Source: Blasia pusilla (taxonomy: Eukaryota > Marchantiophyta > Marchantiopsida > Blasiales). Taken from it: a stretch of DNA of 64,000 nucleotides. The stretch lies in assembly GCA_050084515.1 (NCBI GenBank), contig CM114271.1, forward strand, positions 33,046,001-33,110,000, in the 5' to 3' direction. The notes under the pieces are model-generated. The model saw only the letters and a list, made by a program, of their open reading frames with translations. It searched no databases and was not told the origin of the DNA. This document shows positions 62,201 through 64,000 of the stretch, one piece after another. Each line of letters begins with the position of its first letter. Position 1 is the stretch's first letter. Both the position numbers and the translations under genes were made by a program.

Positions 62201-62574
62201 GGTGAGCATGACTTTTCCACTATCACTACCACCACCACCACTCGGCACAGGTTGCATCCCGCTCGATGGTGTCCACTGCCACTAGATCAACATCCGTCCA
62301 AAGTGTCGGCACTCACAGAATGATGTCCACGTCTTCTCGCGCGTAATTCAAACTTATGAGATGTGTTCGCAAGAGTGAGCATTGCATAACTGGCTCTGCG
62401 TGATCTTTTGGGATGCAGCCCTCCAAGCTGAGTGTGAGGAGGAGAAGCAAGAGGGCAGACGAAGATGTGCCATCCAGGCGTTTCTCTGACGGCGACGAAA
62501 CCGCAGAGGATGTTAGGGCTCCTCTCCCAAAAGTTCGCGAGGAATCGGAGACAGATGAGAATCCTTCCAACAAG
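62106..62574 (+). CDS. Start of an unrecognised plus-strand gene, two exons, continuing right
   Basis: The first exon 62106-62201 reads MMASLSPTASVRITSSRR... to ...ESCEVE and meets a GTGAGC donor. A 217-bp intron ends in GGGATGCAG. The second exon, 62419-62574, has 52 codons (PSKLSVRRRSKR..., then acidic ...EESETDENPSNK) and meets a second GTGAGC donor. Both introns are phase 0 and the frame stays open across the join. A TGA lies directly before the first ATG. The product start is Ser-rich, then basic (a possible nuclear localisation signal, VRRRSKR), then acidic and probably disordered. No domain is visible and later exons were not found by 64000. Function unknown. Confidence 0.4.
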
Positions 62575-64000
62575 GTGAGCACTTCAGCGGACATTAAGCC
62601 TCTGGTCCGTCAGTTTCTTTCAAGAGAACGCTTAATTTGTGTGCTTCGTCTCTTAGGCGATTCATCTCTGTAGCAAAATTGGGCGGGGTCACATCTCCTG
62701 GTCACCAAAGTAGTTCCAGCTGCATCTGAGCTAGGAGCCCTTCTTCCTCAGCGTCAAGGCAATCTCCCTCCATGGAGCTCGAACGATTGACGCGGATTTT
62801 TTCCCGCCAAACTCCAATTCCGGAAACCACCCAGTTGACATGCTTGTGAAGCGCGACTCTTTCACTGCCGGCGGGTGAAAGGGCTATCCGTACAGCATGT
62901 TGTCTTCGAAACCAGGAGCGCGCCAACCTCTGAGGCTCGCGGTGATTTTAGAGCAGCTGATTTGATTGAAATGTACCACTGAACGTGGATCGCACGGGTA
63001 CAGCAGAATGATCACATGCTTCTGTCGGGGTCAGAGACTTACGGGGAGCTCACGCCGAAAGAAAGCAGGTGTCCCGTTTTAAGCACGGCTCACTGTGTCT
63101 CTGAGGGGGCATACCAATGGACACTGAGTAGATTTCCTGCTGTGTCGATCAGACTGTGGTGTGAAGGCGTCGTAGTCGAGGCCGGAAGCCCGTCGTTGCT
63201 GCCGGAAAGCTCTAACTCTACTCACAGCCGGATTAGAGGGAAGTAATTTGTTGCCTCATGCGGGTGGGATAGCTGGGCAGTTTGATTACAACTCATTTGT
63301 AAGGCTTGGGTGCGGATTATGAGGCGTAGCAGTACCGTCCATATGGGCGTTGTACGTGGAAGTGGATATTGCTATAACTGTTGAGGCTCATTCTGAGCTC
63401 AGACCGAGTCTTAGCCGATCCGGGCGGGCGGGATAGATGGTAGTTTTGCTAGATTCTGTGAACCGCGACAGATGTGTAGCTTTGGTGTGGATTTGGAATT
63501 GCTTGATGTGTAGGGAATCGAGCGTCTGAGTACGGTTTTTCGTGTGAGATTTTGGTCCTCTGCATTTATCCGACCTCAAGCGGCTAGACGGTCGGTCTTG
63601 CGAAGTTACCTCCCGTCACGGCCTTACCTTAGTCATCGTCATTTTCACGTCGACCTTTTTGGATCGGATTGCGTGGGTGCGCAACCGCTAGAGTATTTGG
63701 ACATCTTACCCTAGTGGTCCTCTTCCACCAAGATGTGCCATCTTCGGAGTTATTTCCGTCTGAGTAAGGTGGAAACTCCTGTATCTTCTGGCCATCTCCT
63801 CACGCGATCTCTTCTCAGCGAGGGAGAAGTAATATTCTAGCGAGGGCAGTCGTATGTGCACCGGAATTTCACCTCTTTCTGTGAGATTGCGTGTGGCAGT
63901 CTACAAACATCAAGGGATTTTCACAACGGGCGCATGCCATCCACTATGTTGACTCGCCGCCACGACATCTTCTTAGCTTCAGCAAGCTCTGAATGTTCCT
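62575..64000 (+). other. Probable intron or downstream part of the right-edge gene
   Basis: It follows a good GTGAGC donor. I could not place another exon in the remaining 1.4 kb. Composition stays GC-richer than the transposon regions. Confidence 0.3.

Overview
The window reads as nuclear DNA of a land plant. The best-supported gene is a split, nuclear-encoded plastid ribosomal protein S9 with a transit peptide. The rest is mostly decayed Ty1/copia and Ty3/gypsy retrotransposons, a CACTA (En/Spm) DNA transposon, Mutator-like MITEs and very long GA microsatellites. The lineage cannot be fixed from the sequence. Sparse genes in short GC-richer islands among AT-rich nested repeats would suit a large-genome seed-free plant such as a lycophyte or fern, but that is inference.

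Layout. 1-4.4 kb: LTR-family fragments and AT-rich DNA with two snap-back palindromes. 4.4-12.5 kb: a GC-richer genic island. On the minus strand it holds part of a small two-membrane-segment protein gene (7772-8533, Pkr1-like) and the complete plastid RPS9 gene (11365-12324) with a G-box upstream; three degenerate ~140-bp repeats and a tripartite palindrome lie between them. 12.5-21.2 kb: mostly unassigned AT-rich DNA with an LTR-family copy (16.6 kb) and a dead copia gag (19.4-19.9 kb, minus).

21.2-28.2 kb: two MITEs in opposite orientation, an LTR-like repeat with a GA tract just before its TATA box, and a dead gypsy pol on the minus strand with its polypurine tract and 3' LTR. 29.1-40.3 kb is the clearest nested structure: a dead copia element (29.15-33.94 kb) is cut in its RNase H domain by a 4.9-kb CACTA transposon (33943-38840), which itself carries a tRNA-like SINE head and a 159-bp GA tract. 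Immediately beyond the CACTA lies the integrase end of a gypsy element and then its likely LTR. 41.6-43.4 kb: another dead gypsy pol (minus). 43.4-44.3 and 51.0-52.0 kb: two copies of a ~0.9-kb LTR-like repeat.

46-48 kb is a GC-richer island with a TATA box and a short open frame but no recognised gene. 53.0-53.3 kb: a third MITE with a perfect 9-bp target duplication. 53.8-57.0 kb: a copia element whose gag lies on the plus strand and whose pol lies on the minus strand, in the arrangement expected from an internal inversion. 58.9-64 kb: a second genic island. At its right end a plus-strand gene of unknown function starts; two spliced coding segments (62106-62201 and 62419-62574) fit well and the gene probably continues beyond the window.

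No operons, CRISPR arrays, rRNA genes or intact tRNA genes were seen. Every transposon polyprotein in the window carries stops, frameshifts or altered catalytic residues, so none looks autonomous.
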